NCBI GenBank assembly: GCA_016841045.1
Contig: JAENZX010000024.1
Span: 1 to 52,615 of the forward strand
DNA: 52,615 bases
Source: Thermincola carboxydiphila
Lineage (GTDB): Bacteria > Bacillota > Thermincolia > Thermincolales > UBA2595
Direction of reading: 5' to 3'
The notes beneath the pieces are model-generated. The model did not search any database. It had not been told where the DNA came from and saw nothing but the letters and a program-made list of their open reading frames with translations. Below, in pieces: positions 26,824 to 36,662 of the stretch; position 1 is the stretch's first letter, and every line of letters starts with the position of its first letter. The translations under genes and the position numbers were made by a program.

Positions 26824-27627
26824 TTGCCGGGATATAAACTTATTGCCGCTGATTTGGATGATACACTTCTAAATGACCAGTTACAGGTTTCGTCAAGAAA
26901 CAGGAGAGCTTTTAGCTTGGCCCAGGAAAAGGGTCTCAAAGTAACCATAGCAACAGGACGAATGTACCGTTCGGCCCTTCGCGTTGCCGCTGATTTAGAC
27001 ATAAAGGGGCCAATTATAACTTATCAGGGTGCACTTGTTAAAGGTGCGGCGGACGGTAAAATTTTTTTTCATCGGCCGGTTCCTTTGGAATTTGCCAAAG
27101 ACGTTCTTGCTGAAGGCTACAAGGCTGGTGTACATATGAATATCTACCTTGATGATCAACTTTATGTTGACCATCTTACTGAAGAGGCGCAATTTTATGT
27201 TAATCAGGCTAAAGTGGACGTGTTTGAGGTGGGTAATCTAATCAATTTTTTAAATAAGGAACCCACTAAGGTATTGTATATGGGAGAATCATCTATGTTG
27301 GACGACCTTCAGAAACAGTTGAAGGAAAGATTCAAAGATGAACTTTACATAACCAAGTCAAAGCCCTATTATCTTGAATTCATGCATCCTAAGGCAACTA
27401 AAATGCACGGTCTTGCTGCAGTAGCCAAACATTTCAATATACTTCCTGAAGAAATCATAGCCTTTGGTGATAGCTACAATGATATAGAAATGCTGGAATA
27501 TGCCGGTTTGGGCGTGGCTATGGGAAACTCCCCTCAGGATATAAAAAATGTGGCAGATTTAGTTACTGAGACCAACAACAATGACGGTGTAGCTGATGTT
27601 ATTGAAAAATTTGTTTTTGGAAGTTAG
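26824..27627 (+). CDS. Cof-type HAD-IIB hydrolase
   Basis: The 267-residue protein belongs to the Cof/HAD-IIB phosphatases, which usually act on sugar phosphates or nucleotides. Motif I is AADLDDTLL (about 9-17, two catalytic Asp), motif II TIATGR, and motif IV FGDSYNDIEML near 215. The cap between them is of the alpha/beta C2B type. TTG 26824 lies nine bases after AGGAGG; the frame opens at 26791 without a site. Its place before the glucan genes suggests a sugar phosphate substrate, but that is inference. Confidence 0.9.
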   Translation: MPGYKLIAADLDDTLLNDQLQVSSRNRRAFSLAQEKGLKVTIATGRMYRSALRVAADLDIKGPIITYQGALVKGAADGKIFFHRPVPLEFAKDVLAEGYKAGVHMNIYLDDQLYVDHLTEEAQFYVNQAKVDVFEVGNLINFLNKEPTKVLYMGESSMLDDLQKQLKERFKDELYITKSKPYYLEFMHPKATKMHGLAAVAKHFNILPEEIIAFGDSYNDIEMLEYAGLGVAMGNSPQDIKNVADLVTETNNNDGVADVIEKFVFGS

Positions 27628-27675
27628 AACCGTATTTAGAAAAGTATATTAGATAAGAACTTAGGAGATCTAACA

Positions 27676-28551
27676 TTGTCATTAAAGCGGAAGAACTTTT
27701 ATAAAATATTTATAGCACTGTTTGTGATACTTATTATTGCCTCGGTGCTTTATTACCAGGCTGAGCGTAGATTTAATTCTGAAAAGATTATCTTTTCAAT
27801 GAATGATCCCAAAGGGGACGATTATGGGCCGGGTACGTTCAAATATCCCTGGGCGGCTATTTTTGACCCTAAGAAGGAACATCTGGATCTGGTGAAGTTT
27901 CGTATGTCAGAGGTGGGGAATAAGTATTGTTTTGACATGGTTTTTCCCCGGGTCACTAATCCGTGGGGGGCACCTGAAGGATTTAGTCACCCTATCACAG
28001 AGATTTATCTGGCAGATGGCACTTTATCTGGCCGATCTGAACCGCTGAGAAAAGGGAGTAATGTTTTATTTAACCATGAGCGGCCCTGGCAGTACATGGT
28101 CAAGGTAGTCAGCTTTAATGGGACTGCTGTTTACTCTGCAGGAGATCACGAGGAAGCTGAAGGAAAAAGGGAAGGTATCACCACCAGGCTTATGTCTGAT
28201 AAAAAAACCATACGGGCAAGTATACCCAAAGCTCTGCTTCCGGGTGACCCCGGAAGGTGGTACTTTTATGTTATTGTAGGTTCTCAGGACGGTTCGGGCC
28301 CTGATAATTTTAGAATCGTAAATGCTTCTCCCACTCAGTGGAACTTTGGGGGAGGGACAGATACTGATTTTGACCCAAATGTTATTGATCTTTTGGCAGC
28401 CAAGGGAGAACAGGAAAGGGTGCTGAGCTCCTATTGGGTTGACAGCCGAAGTCTTGCGGTTATCAGCCCGGTAAAAGGTGTGCCGCCGGAAAACAGTTTT
28501 TGGGAAAATTTTTTAGACTATTTAATAGATATTTTTCATGGCCAGGAGTAA
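27676..28551 (+). CDS. Exported Glucodextran_C-like (DOMON-type) protein
   Basis: The 291-residue protein has a signal anchor (about 8-27) and a large extracytoplasmic domain, with FSMNDPKGDDYGPGTFKYP near the start and GRWYFYVIVGSQDGSGPDNF later. These are typical of the C-terminal domain of glucodextranases and pullulanase-type S-layer enzymes, a beta-sandwich thought to bind carbohydrate or surface. No glycosidase domain is attached. It precedes the cytoplasmic GH15 and debranching genes. TTG start, with TAGGAG upstream. Confidence 0.8.
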   Translation: MSLKRKNFYKIFIALFVILIIASVLYYQAERRFNSEKIIFSMNDPKGDDYGPGTFKYPWAAIFDPKKEHLDLVKFRMSEVGNKYCFDMVFPRVTNPWGAPEGFSHPITEIYLADGTLSGRSEPLRKGSNVLFNHERPWQYMVKVVSFNGTAVYSAGDHEEAEGKREGITTRLMSDKKTIRASIPKALLPGDPGRWYFYVIVGSQDGSGPDNFRIVNASPTQWNFGGGTDTDFDPNVIDLLAAKGEQERVLSSYWVDSRSLAVISPVKGVPPENSFWENFLDYLIDIFHGQE

Positions 28552-28576
28552 TGTTAATAACAGAGGTGTATCTTAA

Positions 28577-30514
28577 GTGAAACCATTTTTAAATACAGCT
28601 ATAATAGGTAATGGACGGATGCTGGCCACTCTTGATTCAGCCGGACAACTGCACAGGCTATTTTGGCCGGGTATTGATTTTGCCCAGAATATTAACAGTT
28701 CCTGGGCTGCTATTTACTCACCGGTATTGGGGGATGAAGCTGTTCGTCTTGATGATACGGATAAGTGGAACCACAAACAGCAGTACGCATCCGATTCCTG
28801 TATATTAAGAACTGAAGCTGCAGCTTACAATGCAGATATTCAGATTGATACCTTTGACTTTGTAGCTGTCGACCGAGATATTTTGGTAAGGCGCTTTGAA
28901 GTCAAAAATTGTTCTGCCGACCAAATGACGGCAGTTCTTCTTTATTATAATTCTTTTCATATTGATGAAAGCTCTCTTTTTAACACTGTGATTTTTGATA
29001 ATGAAACAGATGTGATGCTTCATTACCGGCGTGACAAGTGGTTTGCTGTTGGGGGCAGCCCTGCCGTTTCCTCATACCAGTGCGGCGGTTATTATCAGGA
29101 GCTCCCCTCAGGGAGGCTAAATGGCAATGATAATGCAATGTCACCGGAAGGCTGCCAGACCTGGGATTTGGAGGTTATTGAACCTGGCGAGGTGAAAAGG
29201 GTTACGGTGTTTTTTGCCGCCGGGCGTAATAGGGCAGAAGCGCTGGAAAACCTTCTTTATGCACGTGGGTATGGCTGGGATAAATTTTTGCAAGAAACAG
29301 AAGCATTTTGGGAAACTTATTTTAGAAAGGGATATCAATTAGACTCTTCTGATAAAGAAATACCCCGGTTATTTAAAAGATCTGTAATGGTTTGTAAGCT
29401 GCTGATGAACCGTGACACCGGTGGTATTATTGCCGCTCCCGAGTTCGATGAAAAATTCAGCCGCTGCGGCGGTTACGGCTACTGCTGGGGCAGAGATGGA
29501 GTATATATTGCCCATGCCATGCTAAAGGCAGGCTACCCGGAGTATGCCCGTGACTTCTATAGATGGGCTGCCAGGAGCCAGGAAACCTCAGGCGGATGGC
29601 CTCAGAGACAGTATACTGATGGCTCTCTGGCCCCGGTCTGGGGAAGTCAGATTGATGAAACAGGTACAATATTGTGGGGGATATACCAGTATTGTAAGGA
29701 AACCTGGGACATGGAGCTTTTGGAGGAACTCTGGCCAACAATATCCAAAGCTGCGGGATTCTTGCTGGATTCACTTAGTCCTGATAATCAGCTGCCCAGT
29801 CTGACCTTTGACCTCTGGGAAGAACGTTTTGGTGAACATGCCTATTCCTCTGCGGCTGTATATGCGGGGCTAAAAGGGGCGGGCCTGCTGGCTAAAGCTT
29901 TTCATGAACCGGAACTGGCAGCAGAGTGGCTTGAGACAGCAAAGACGCTGCAGCAGAAGATAATCGAATACTTCTGGGATGAAGAGCTAAAGAGATTTAT
30001 ACGTTCAGGGTGGGTAAGAGTAGACTATGCTGTATATCTGAAGAGGAAGCAAGCCGGTGTCCCTGTTAAAGAAGTCACCAATTCCAAAGGCTATACCCAT
30101 TACCTGGTTTTTGGCGATTCAGTCCCGGATGCAAGCCTGTTAGGCCTGGCAGTTCCCTTTGGGTTAATTTCTCCCGATGATGGGAGAATGAAGAAGACTG
30201 TTGATAATCTGGTAGAAGCATTGACAAATACGAATACTGGTGGAATAGGACGGTACTTTGGTGACTGTTACGCAGGGGGGAACCCGTGGGTCCTTATAAC
30301 TCTGTGGGCAGGTTTGTACGAAGGAATTGTGGGCCAATGGGATAAGGCATTAGCCCGTCTTAAATGGACGCTGGATCATCAGACAAATTTAGGACTGCTT
30401 CCTGAGCAGGTGGACTGTGAAACGGGTGAACCTGCCTGGGTTGTTCCTTTGGCTTGGTCTCATGCGATGTTTATTTCACTTGCTGTAATGTTATCAGATG
30501 CTCAAAAGCTCTAA
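28577..30514 (+). CDS. Glycoside hydrolase family 15 protein (glucoamylase-like)
   Basis: GH15 enzymes release glucose from the ends of alpha-glucans, trehalose or isomaltosides. The 645-residue protein has an N-terminal beta-sandwich domain (about 1-235) and an (alpha/alpha)6 barrel. YCWGRDGVYIAHAML (about 300) and QIDETGTILWGIYQY (about 357, with the probable catalytic Glu) are barrel signatures. The PEQVDCETGEPAWVVPLAWSH stretch near the C-terminus, cited here in part, would hold the second acid. There is no signal peptide, so it acts on internal or imported glucan. GTG start with AGAGGTG. Confidence 0.88.
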   Translation: MKPFLNTAIIGNGRMLATLDSAGQLHRLFWPGIDFAQNINSSWAAIYSPVLGDEAVRLDDTDKWNHKQQYASDSCILRTEAAAYNADIQIDTFDFVAVDRDILVRRFEVKNCSADQMTAVLLYYNSFHIDESSLFNTVIFDNETDVMLHYRRDKWFAVGGSPAVSSYQCGGYYQELPSGRLNGNDNAMSPEGCQTWDLEVIEPGEVKRVTVFFAAGRNRAEALENLLYARGYGWDKFLQETEAFWETYFRKGYQLDSSDKEIPRLFKRSVMVCKLLMNRDTGGIIAAPEFDEKFSRCGGYGYCWGRDGVYIAHAMLKAGYPEYARDFYRWAARSQETSGGWPQRQYTDGSLAPVWGSQIDETGTILWGIYQYCKETWDMELLEELWPTISKAAGFLLDSLSPDNQLPSLTFDLWEERFGEHAYSSAAVYAGLKGAGLLAKAFHEPELAAEWLETAKTLQQKIIEYFWDEELKRFIRSGWVRVDYAVYLKRKQAGVPVKEVTNSKGYTHYLVFGDSVPDASLLGLAVPFGLISPDDGRMKKTVDNLVEALTNTNTGGIGRYFGDCYAGGNPWVLITLWAGLYEGIVGQWDKALARLKWTLDHQTNLGLLPEQVDCETGEPAWVVPLAWSHAMFISLAVMLSDAQKL

Positions 30515-30547
30515 TTTGTTTCTTGGGGCTTGATTGGAGGGCCTATT

Positions 30548-32566
30548 ATGATTTTTAGCCGTGACGAATTAGGTAATTTTGATACTTCTGCAGACAAACA
30601 ATGGGTTGTTACAAATGGCCTTGGAGGATATGCTGCATCTTCTGTAACCGGAGCTAATACCAGTAAGTACCATGGGCTTCTTTTCGCTGCATTGAGGCCT
30701 CCCGGAGAAAGAACGCTATTACTCGCCAAGCTGGAAGAAGAGGTTACGATTGATGGCCGGTCTTATCTGCTGGGGAGTAACGAGACAGGTACAGGAATAT
30801 ATCCCCGGGGGCTTAACTACCTGCAGAGCTTTGAATTAAGGCCATATCCGACATATACTTACTCCATTAAGGATGTAATAATAGAAAAAGTAATTTTTAT
30901 GCTAAGGTCTGCCAATACGACGGTTGTAAGATACTCAGTTTTCTCTGGAAGCAGCAGACCGATAAATTTTAAAGTTACTCCTTTTGTGAATTGTCGTCAT
31001 TATCATCATACTGTTAGAAAGAATGGTTGGCAGTTCAGGCAGGAGACGACTCAAAATTCTACTCTAATTGAGGCTTATCCCGGAGCCCCTACTGTTAGAA
31101 TATATTCCGATAAAGCGGATTATAGCGCCGACTTAGGCTGCTGGTTTGAAGGTCTTTTCTACAGACAGGAAGAGAAGAGGGGGTTAGATCCTTGGGAAGA
31201 CCATTTTATGCCCGGAAGTTTCCAATGCGAAGTTTCCGGGGGTGAGTACTTTGGAATTATTGCCTCAACGGAAAATGAAAAGGTGGTAACTAATCCCTTC
31301 CTGGAACAAGTCTGTGCAGAGCGCAGACTGGCAAATTTGGTAGAGATGGCCGGTTTTCATGAAGAATTTGTTAACCGTCTTATCCTGGCTGCGGACAGCT
31401 TCATAGTAAAACGCGAATCTACTGATGCCAAGACCATTATAGCCGGATACCCCTGGTTTACTGACTGGGGCAGGGACACAATGATTGCGCTTCCGGGATT
31501 ATGTCTTGTTACAAAGCGGTTTGAAGAGGCTAAAGAGATTCTGCGTACGTTCGCAAGATATTGCCGTAAAGGGTTGATCCCTAATATGTTTCCAGATGAA
31601 GGGGCCAAGCCTCTTTATAATACTGTTGATGCTTCTCTCTGGTTCTTTCATACCGTCTGTAAGTATCTGACCTATACAGATGACAACAGATTTATAAAAA
31701 ATGAAATTTATCCCGTTCTCAAAGAAATAATAAATTTTTATAGTAAAGGAACCAACTTTAACATACGAATGGATGAGGACGGATTAATCAGTGCAGGTGA
31801 ACATGGACAGCAGTTAACATGGATGGATGCCAAGGTTGGAGACTGGGTTGTTACTCCCCGCCACGGAAAGCCTGTGGAGATCAACGCATTATGGTTCAAT
31901 GCCCTTGAAATCATGAATAATCTGGCCAAAACCTATGGTGACAATGCGGCAGATTGTGCCCAGCTGGTCGAAAAAGTAAGAAACAGTTTCGTGCAGAAGT
32001 TCTGGAACACTGAGAAGAATTGTCTCTACGATGTTGTTACAGAAACCGGGAGGGATGAAGCTATCCGTCCCAATCAGATATTAGCGGTTTCACTCACATA
32101 CTCTCCATTAGATCATGGCAGGCAGGTAAAATTAGTGAATACAGTATGGCGTGAGCTATACTTCTCCTTTGGTCTTAGGAGTCTGGCTGCAGAATCACCT
32201 GATTACAAGGGTATTTATCAGGGAAATGTAGTTGAAAGAGATGCTGCATATCACCAGGGAACAGGGTGGGCTTGGCTGATTGGACCTTTTATTACTGCCT
32301 TCCGTAAGGTTAATGACTATTCCTCAGAGAGTAGGACTACTGCTGAGAAATTTATAGCGCCATTTAAGGCGCACTTGTGGGATCATGGTGTCGGGACAAT
32401 ATCCGAAATATTTGATGGTGATCCGCCACACCTGCCGAAGGGGTGTTTTGCGCAAGCCTGGAGTGTCGGAGAGGTCTTACGGGCATATGCCGAAGACATT
32501 TTGGAAGAAGGGCAGGAACATATAAAACAGGGTGTCGCTACAGCCATGGAGGAATCGTTAAGATGA
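30548..32566 (+). CDS. Amylo-alpha-1,6-glucosidase (glycogen debranching enzyme type)
   Basis: The 672-residue protein carries the N-terminal GDE domain (about 5-230; VTNGLGGYAASSVTG at about 20-34) and a C-terminal (alpha/alpha)6 glucosidase domain (about 290-665) with WFTDWGRDTMIALPG. It would remove alpha-1,6 branches or trim branched maltooligosaccharides, complementing the GH15 enzyme just upstream. ATG 30548 has GGAGGG eight bases before it. No signal peptide, so cytoplasmic. Confidence 0.9.
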   Translation: MIFSRDELGNFDTSADKQWVVTNGLGGYAASSVTGANTSKYHGLLFAALRPPGERTLLLAKLEEEVTIDGRSYLLGSNETGTGIYPRGLNYLQSFELRPYPTYTYSIKDVIIEKVIFMLRSANTTVVRYSVFSGSSRPINFKVTPFVNCRHYHHTVRKNGWQFRQETTQNSTLIEAYPGAPTVRIYSDKADYSADLGCWFEGLFYRQEEKRGLDPWEDHFMPGSFQCEVSGGEYFGIIASTENEKVVTNPFLEQVCAERRLANLVEMAGFHEEFVNRLILAADSFIVKRESTDAKTIIAGYPWFTDWGRDTMIALPGLCLVTKRFEEAKEILRTFARYCRKGLIPNMFPDEGAKPLYNTVDASLWFFHTVCKYLTYTDDNRFIKNEIYPVLKEIINFYSKGTNFNIRMDEDGLISAGEHGQQLTWMDAKVGDWVVTPRHGKPVEINALWFNALEIMNNLAKTYGDNAADCAQLVEKVRNSFVQKFWNTEKNCLYDVVTETGRDEAIRPNQILAVSLTYSPLDHGRQVKLVNTVWRELYFSFGLRSLAAESPDYKGIYQGNVVERDAAYHQGTGWAWLIGPFITAFRKVNDYSSESRTTAEKFIAPFKAHLWDHGVGTISEIFDGDPPHLPKGCFAQAWSVGEVLRAYAEDILEEGQEHIKQGVATAMEESLR

Positions 32567-32606
32567 CCCGAATGCCGGTTAAAAATATTTATCCGGAGGT
32601 GATAGG

Positions 32607-33560
32607 TTGAACCGCGAGCTTGTAATAGGGTTAGACCTTGGCGGTACAAATATAAAAGGGATACTTCTTGACAACTGTGGAAATATATATGCCAAAACAG
32701 ATGTTGCAACTCAAGCCAAGGATGGGCCTGAAGCAGTAGTGCGCCGTATGACGGGAATGGTATCTGATTTGGAAGAAGCAGCTAAAAAGGCAGGCAGTAA
32801 AGCTATTGGTATTGGTGTGGGGATTCCCGGACTTCCTGACCAGCAGAGCGGACTTGTTGTTTTTGCCCCAAATCTGGGATGGAAAAATGTTCCGATCTTA
32901 AAACTCCTTACAGCAACAGTTACCCTTCCCGTTTTCCTGGAAAATGATGCAAACGTAGCAGCTCTCGGTGAACAATGGCTGGGGGCCGGACGGGGCTCTG
33001 CTAATATGGTTATGATAACTATAGGCACTGGAATAGGCGGAGGGCTTATTCTAAACGGTACACTATTTAATGGTGCCAGTGGCAGTGCCGGGGAAATAGG
33101 GCATACTGTAATTAATCCCGAGGGACCTTTATGCAGTTGTGGGCGGAGAGGGTGTATGGAAACTTATACATCTGCTACTGCCATGATAAGAATGGCCCAA
33201 GAAGCCATAAAACAGGGAAATAAGACTTGCTTGGCGTCAAAAGATAAAATTGAAGCGTTGGATATTGTTGTAGCTGCAAGAGATGGAGATAAGATAGCTG
33301 CTGGAATAGTTAACTCTGCTGCCTACTATCTGGGAGTTGGAGCTGCCAATATAATAAATCTTTTGAGTCCTGATACAATTGTAATTGGTGGAGGGGTTTC
33401 CGGGGCGGGCGATATTCTCTTTAAGCCTCTGGAACGTTCCATCAGGCAGTGGTCTCTTGAAGCTGCCTATGAGGCTGTAAAAGTAGTACCAGCCCAATTG
33501 GGAAACACTGCCGGTTGTGTTGGAGCGGCTCGGTTAGTATTACAGCAGACATTTGGATAA
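32607..33560 (+). CDS. ROK family sugar kinase, probable glucokinase
   Basis: The 317-residue protein has the ATP-binding LDLGGTNIKG (9-18), catalytic Asp114 in ENDANVAALGE, and the ROK zinc site formed by His166 and Cys176, Cys178 and Cys183 (CSCGRRGCME). No DNA-binding domain precedes it, so it is a kinase and not a NagC-type repressor. Next to two glucose-releasing enzymes, glucose is the likely substrate, feeding glucose 6-phosphate to glycolysis. TTG start with CCGGAGGTG upstream. Confidence 0.9.
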   Translation: MNRELVIGLDLGGTNIKGILLDNCGNIYAKTDVATQAKDGPEAVVRRMTGMVSDLEEAAKKAGSKAIGIGVGIPGLPDQQSGLVVFAPNLGWKNVPILKLLTATVTLPVFLENDANVAALGEQWLGAGRGSANMVMITIGTGIGGGLILNGTLFNGASGSAGEIGHTVINPEGPLCSCGRRGCMETYTSATAMIRMAQEAIKQGNKTCLASKDKIEALDIVVAARDGDKIAAGIVNSAAYYLGVGAANIINLLSPDTIVIGGGVSGAGDILFKPLERSIRQWSLEAAYEAVKVVPAQLGNTAGCVGAARLVLQQTFG

Positions 33561-33579
33561 CCAGAATTTATTGCCCGAA

Positions 33580-33608
33580 AACCTCACATACTAAAGTGAG
33601 GTGTTTTT
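33580..33608 (+). terminator. Terminator hairpin overlapping the PHP gene's ribosome site
   Basis: ACCTCAC (33581-33587) pairs with GTGAGGT (33596-33602), followed by GTTTTTT. The right arm contains the GAGGTG used by the gene at 33610, so folding would both end transcription and hide the ribosome site. Confidence 0.75.
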
Positions 33609-33609
33609 T

Positions 33610-34353
33610 ATGGAATTTTATGCCGACTGGCATACCCATTCAAAGTATAGTGATGGCAGAGGCACAATTGCTGAAAATATTGCAGCCGCAATAGACAAGG
33701 GACTAGATGAACTGGCCATCACTGACCACGGGCCCAGTAATATTGGGGTAGGTGTAGAAGCTCCTGGGACCTATCTAAAAATAAAAGAGGAGATAAGTGC
33801 CCTTAATGAGAATTTCCCTGAGATAAAAGTAAAGGTTGGTGCTGAGGCTGATATCGTAGCTCTTGACGGATCCATTGATATACCATACGAAATAACCAAA
33901 AGCCTTGACGTTCTTATTGTGGGAATGCACCCATACATAGTTCCTAACGAAGTGGATGGAGTCTGGAGTATCGTAGGTATCAACCAACTTGCCAAACTGA
34001 GCAGTGACGCCAGAAAAAAAGCCATGGTTAACAATACAAAAGCTCTTAAGGAAGTTGTCTCCCGTTATGATGTTGACTTTATAAGTCATCCTGATTTACA
34101 GATGCCGGTTGATATTAAGGAATTGGCGGCCTTTTGCGCCGAGCACGATACTGCCCTCGAGATAAATACCGGACACCACTATGATAAAGAAGAAATGGTG
34201 AGAATAGCACTTAAGGAGGGGGCCAACTTTGTCGTTAGCTCTGACGCTCATTTTCCGTCCAGCATAGGTGAACTGGCTTCCGGAGGTGAGTTGTTGGAAA
34301 AATTTAATGTGCCGGTGGAGCGTGTCTTAAACGCCAGGCATAACTGTCATTGA
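33610..34353 (+). CDS. PHP domain phosphoesterase (YcdX-like)
   Basis: The 247-residue protein starts with the PHP motif I (ADWHTHSKYSDG, metal-binding His8 and His10) and has ITDHGP, a later HPD and SSDAHFP motifs, which supply the remaining metal ligands. Relatives hydrolyse phosphate esters such as histidinol phosphate or nucleotides; the substrate is not evident. ATG 33610 is seven bases from GAGGTG. The gene links the glucan block to rapZ-yvcK. Confidence 0.88.
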   Translation: MEFYADWHTHSKYSDGRGTIAENIAAAIDKGLDELAITDHGPSNIGVGVEAPGTYLKIKEEISALNENFPEIKVKVGAEADIVALDGSIDIPYEITKSLDVLIVGMHPYIVPNEVDGVWSIVGINQLAKLSSDARKKAMVNNTKALKEVVSRYDVDFISHPDLQMPVDIKELAAFCAEHDTALEINTGHHYDKEEMVRIALKEGANFVVSSDAHFPSSIGELASGGELLEKFNVPVERVLNARHNCH

Positions 34354-34413
34354 AGGAGAATAGGTATTGGTGGCGAATAATTGTAGTAGTTGTTGCGTGA
34401 ATGGGGTGGAGAA

Positions 34414-35274
34414 ATGAATAACATTAAATTTGTAATTGTAACGGGACTATCCGGTGCAGGTAAAACTCAGGCCATTTGGTGCCTTGAAGACCTGGGATTC
34501 TTTTGTGTAGACAATTTGCCGCCTACTCTTATCCCGAAGTTTGCCGAGCTGTGTGCACAATCAGAGGGTAAAATCAATAAAATAGCATTAGTTATTGATA
34601 TTAGGGGTGGGGGATTTTTTGATTCAGTGTATGAGTCCCTTGAGCAGCTAAAGGCTTTGGGCATTAAGTGCGAAATATTATTCTTGGAAGCATCTGACGA
34701 AACTCTCGTAAGGCGTTTCAAGGAATCCCGAAGGCCGCATCCATTAAACCCGCAGGGTCAGATCTTGGAAGGAATAAAAGAAGAGCGGAGCCGTTTAGAA
34801 GAGTTAAAAGGAGAAGCTAATAAAATTATTGATACCTCTAACTTGTCTACCAAGCAGTTGAAGGAACAAATCAAAGCAATGTACGGGACTGAAGAAAACG
34901 AACATAATCTTAAGATTACAGTTATGTCCTTTGGTTATAAACACGGTATACCGATGGATGCTGACCTTGTATTTGATGTCAGATTCCTTCCCAACCCCCA
35001 TTACATTGATTCATTACGTCCATTGACAGGTAACGATAAAGATATCCAGGATTACGTAATGAATTCCACTATTAGTAAAACTTTTATGGAACGATTCTCC
35101 GACCTCATAAAATTTCTTATCCCCCATTACGTTAATGAGGGCAAGAGCAGTCTCGTTATTGCCATCGGTTGTACTGGTGGTAGACATCGGTCTGTTACAC
35201 TTGCCAATAAGCTTGCCGAAATTCTTGAACAATTGGGATATAGAATTAACAAACGGCACCGAGACTTAGAGTAA
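34414..35274 (+). CDS. rapZ: RNase adapter / nucleotide-binding protein RapZ (YvcJ)
   Basis: The 286-residue protein has P-loop GLSGAGKT (11-18), a DIRGGGFF motif and the C-terminal domain with [10 protein letters not shown] near 250-260. In Escherichia coli RapZ guides glmZ decay; in Bacillus YvcJ affects competence. Gram-positive targets are less clear. ATG 34414 has GGGGTGGAG upstream. It begins the conserved rapZ-yvcK-whiA set. Confidence 0.95.
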   Translation: MNNIKFVIVTGLSGAGKTQAIWCLEDLGFFCVDNLPPTLIPKFAELCAQSEGKINKIALVIDIRGGGFFDSVYESLEQLKALGIKCEILFLEASDETLVRRFKESRRPHPLNPQGQILEGIKEERSRLEELKGEANKIIDTSNLSTKQLKEQIKAMYGTEENEHNLKITVMSFGYKHGIPMDADLVFDVRFLPNPHYIDSLRPLTGNDKDIQDYVMNSTISKTFMERFSDLIKFLIPHYVNEGKSSLVIAIGCTGGRHRSVTLANKLAEILEQLGYRINKRHRDLE

Positions 35275-35297
35275 ACACTCAGGAGTGTTGCGAAAAA

Positions 35298-36635
35298 ATG
35301 AAAAAACTATTATGGCTTTACCCCGGAATGAGAATCAAAAGGTGGATGTTTTTGTCTTTTCTAGGGGCCATGTTTTTTGGAGCAGGATTGATTTTAATTA
35401 CCAATGCTGAGGCTTCTTCTTTCCTCAGGTCTGTGTATCTGGTCAAATTTAGTTTTGCGAGAGAGGGGACACCCCTCGGTACCGGTGTGCTGCTTCTGGT
35501 GACTGGGGTTCTTCTTGGTTTCATCGGTTTCTGGAACACTATGAATTCTGTAATAAAAGTACTTGCACCCGAACAAGAAAAAGATGTCGCTGAATTTATA
35601 TATCAAAAGCATCATTTGAAGAGGGGGCCAAAGATTGTAGTTGTTGGTGGTGGAACAGGGCTTTCTGTGTTATTAAAGGGACTCAAAAGTTATACAAGTA
35701 ACATAACAGCTATTGTCACTGTAGCAGATGATGGCGGAAGTTCAGGGAAAATACGGGGAGAATTCGGGATTCTTCCCCCGGGCGATATACGAAATTGTTT
35801 GGTTGCATTGGCAGATAAAGAGAGTCTTATGGAGGAACTGTTTCAGCACCGGTTTTCCAATGGGCACGGATTGGCAGGACATAATACCGGTAATCTCCTT
35901 CTAACAGCAATGACCCAGATAGCAGGTGATTTTCAGACTGCAATACGGGAACTGAGCAAAGTATTGGCTATCCGCGGTCAGGTCCTTCCTGCAACTTTAA
36001 AGGATTGTGCTTTGTGTGCAGAACTTGAAGATGGAACTGTCATTGAGGGTGAATCCAAGATACCCCGAACAAATAAGCCTATCAAAAGAGTGTTTTTGAG
36101 GCCGGGGAATTGTGAACCTGTCCCGGAGGCAATTTCTGCAATAAATGATGCCGATATTATAATTTTAGGCCCCGGCAGCCTTTATACAAGTATTATTCCC
36201 AACCTCTTGGTTTGCGGAATGGCTGATGCCATTAGACGATCAAGTGCAGTTACCGTCTATGTATGTAATATCATGACTCAGCCGGGTGAAACAGACGGAT
36301 ATACGGCTTCGCAGCATATAAAAGCTATCCACCAGCATGCGGGGTCGGGACTCGTTGATTATGCAATTGTAAATAATGAGAACATACCAAATAAGTTACT
36401 GCGGAAATACAAAGACGATGGTGCGGTTCCTGTCAGGCCGGATATTAAAAATATAGAGAATATGGGGGTTAACCCTGTTAAGCGGAATCTAGTTTACGAG
36501 ACTGATGTGGTGCGGCATAATCCAGGAAAACTTGCCAAATCAATAATTGAACTAATTGGGCAGCTTAAGAGCAGTCAGGAAAAGTTCCTGCTTCCGAATC
36601 TCTTCCTGGCAAGACAGAAGTTCAGGGAGATGTAA
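35298..36635 (+). CDS. yvcK: Gluconeogenesis factor YvcK/MgfK (CofD-like)
   Basis: The 445-residue protein has two N-terminal membrane helices (about 16-36 and 58-80) and then the CofD-like nucleotide-sugar binding domain, with VVVGGGTGLSVLLKGL and VADDGGSSGKIR. YvcK is needed for cell-wall synthesis on gluconeogenic carbon and binds UDP-GlcNAc in Bacillus. The two membrane helices are absent from the Bacillus protein but common in Clostridia. CAGGAGTG precedes the ATG; rapZ ends 23 bp before. Confidence 0.94.
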   Translation: MKKLLWLYPGMRIKRWMFLSFLGAMFFGAGLILITNAEASSFLRSVYLVKFSFAREGTPLGTGVLLLVTGVLLGFIGFWNTMNSVIKVLAPEQEKDVAEFIYQKHHLKRGPKIVVVGGGTGLSVLLKGLKSYTSNITAIVTVADDGGSSGKIRGEFGILPPGDIRNCLVALADKESLMEELFQHRFSNGHGLAGHNTGNLLLTAMTQIAGDFQTAIRELSKVLAIRGQVLPATLKDCALCAELEDGTVIEGESKIPRTNKPIKRVFLRPGNCEPVPEAISAINDADIIILGPGSLYTSIIPNLLVCGMADAIRRSSAVTVYVCNIMTQPGETDGYTASQHIKAIHQHAGSGLVDYAIVNNENIPNKLLRKYKDDGAVPVRPDIKNIENMGVNPVKRNLVYETDVVRHNPGKLAKSIIELIGQLKSSQEKFLLPNLFLARQKFREM

Positions 36636-36662
36636 CGAAAAGTTTTCAGGCTGGTGTTTTAT

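Noticed and set aside
36500-36662. Fluoride (crcB) riboswitch before the FluC genes
   Set aside because: The interval is mostly the end of yvcK, and the conserved riboswitch blocks are absent.
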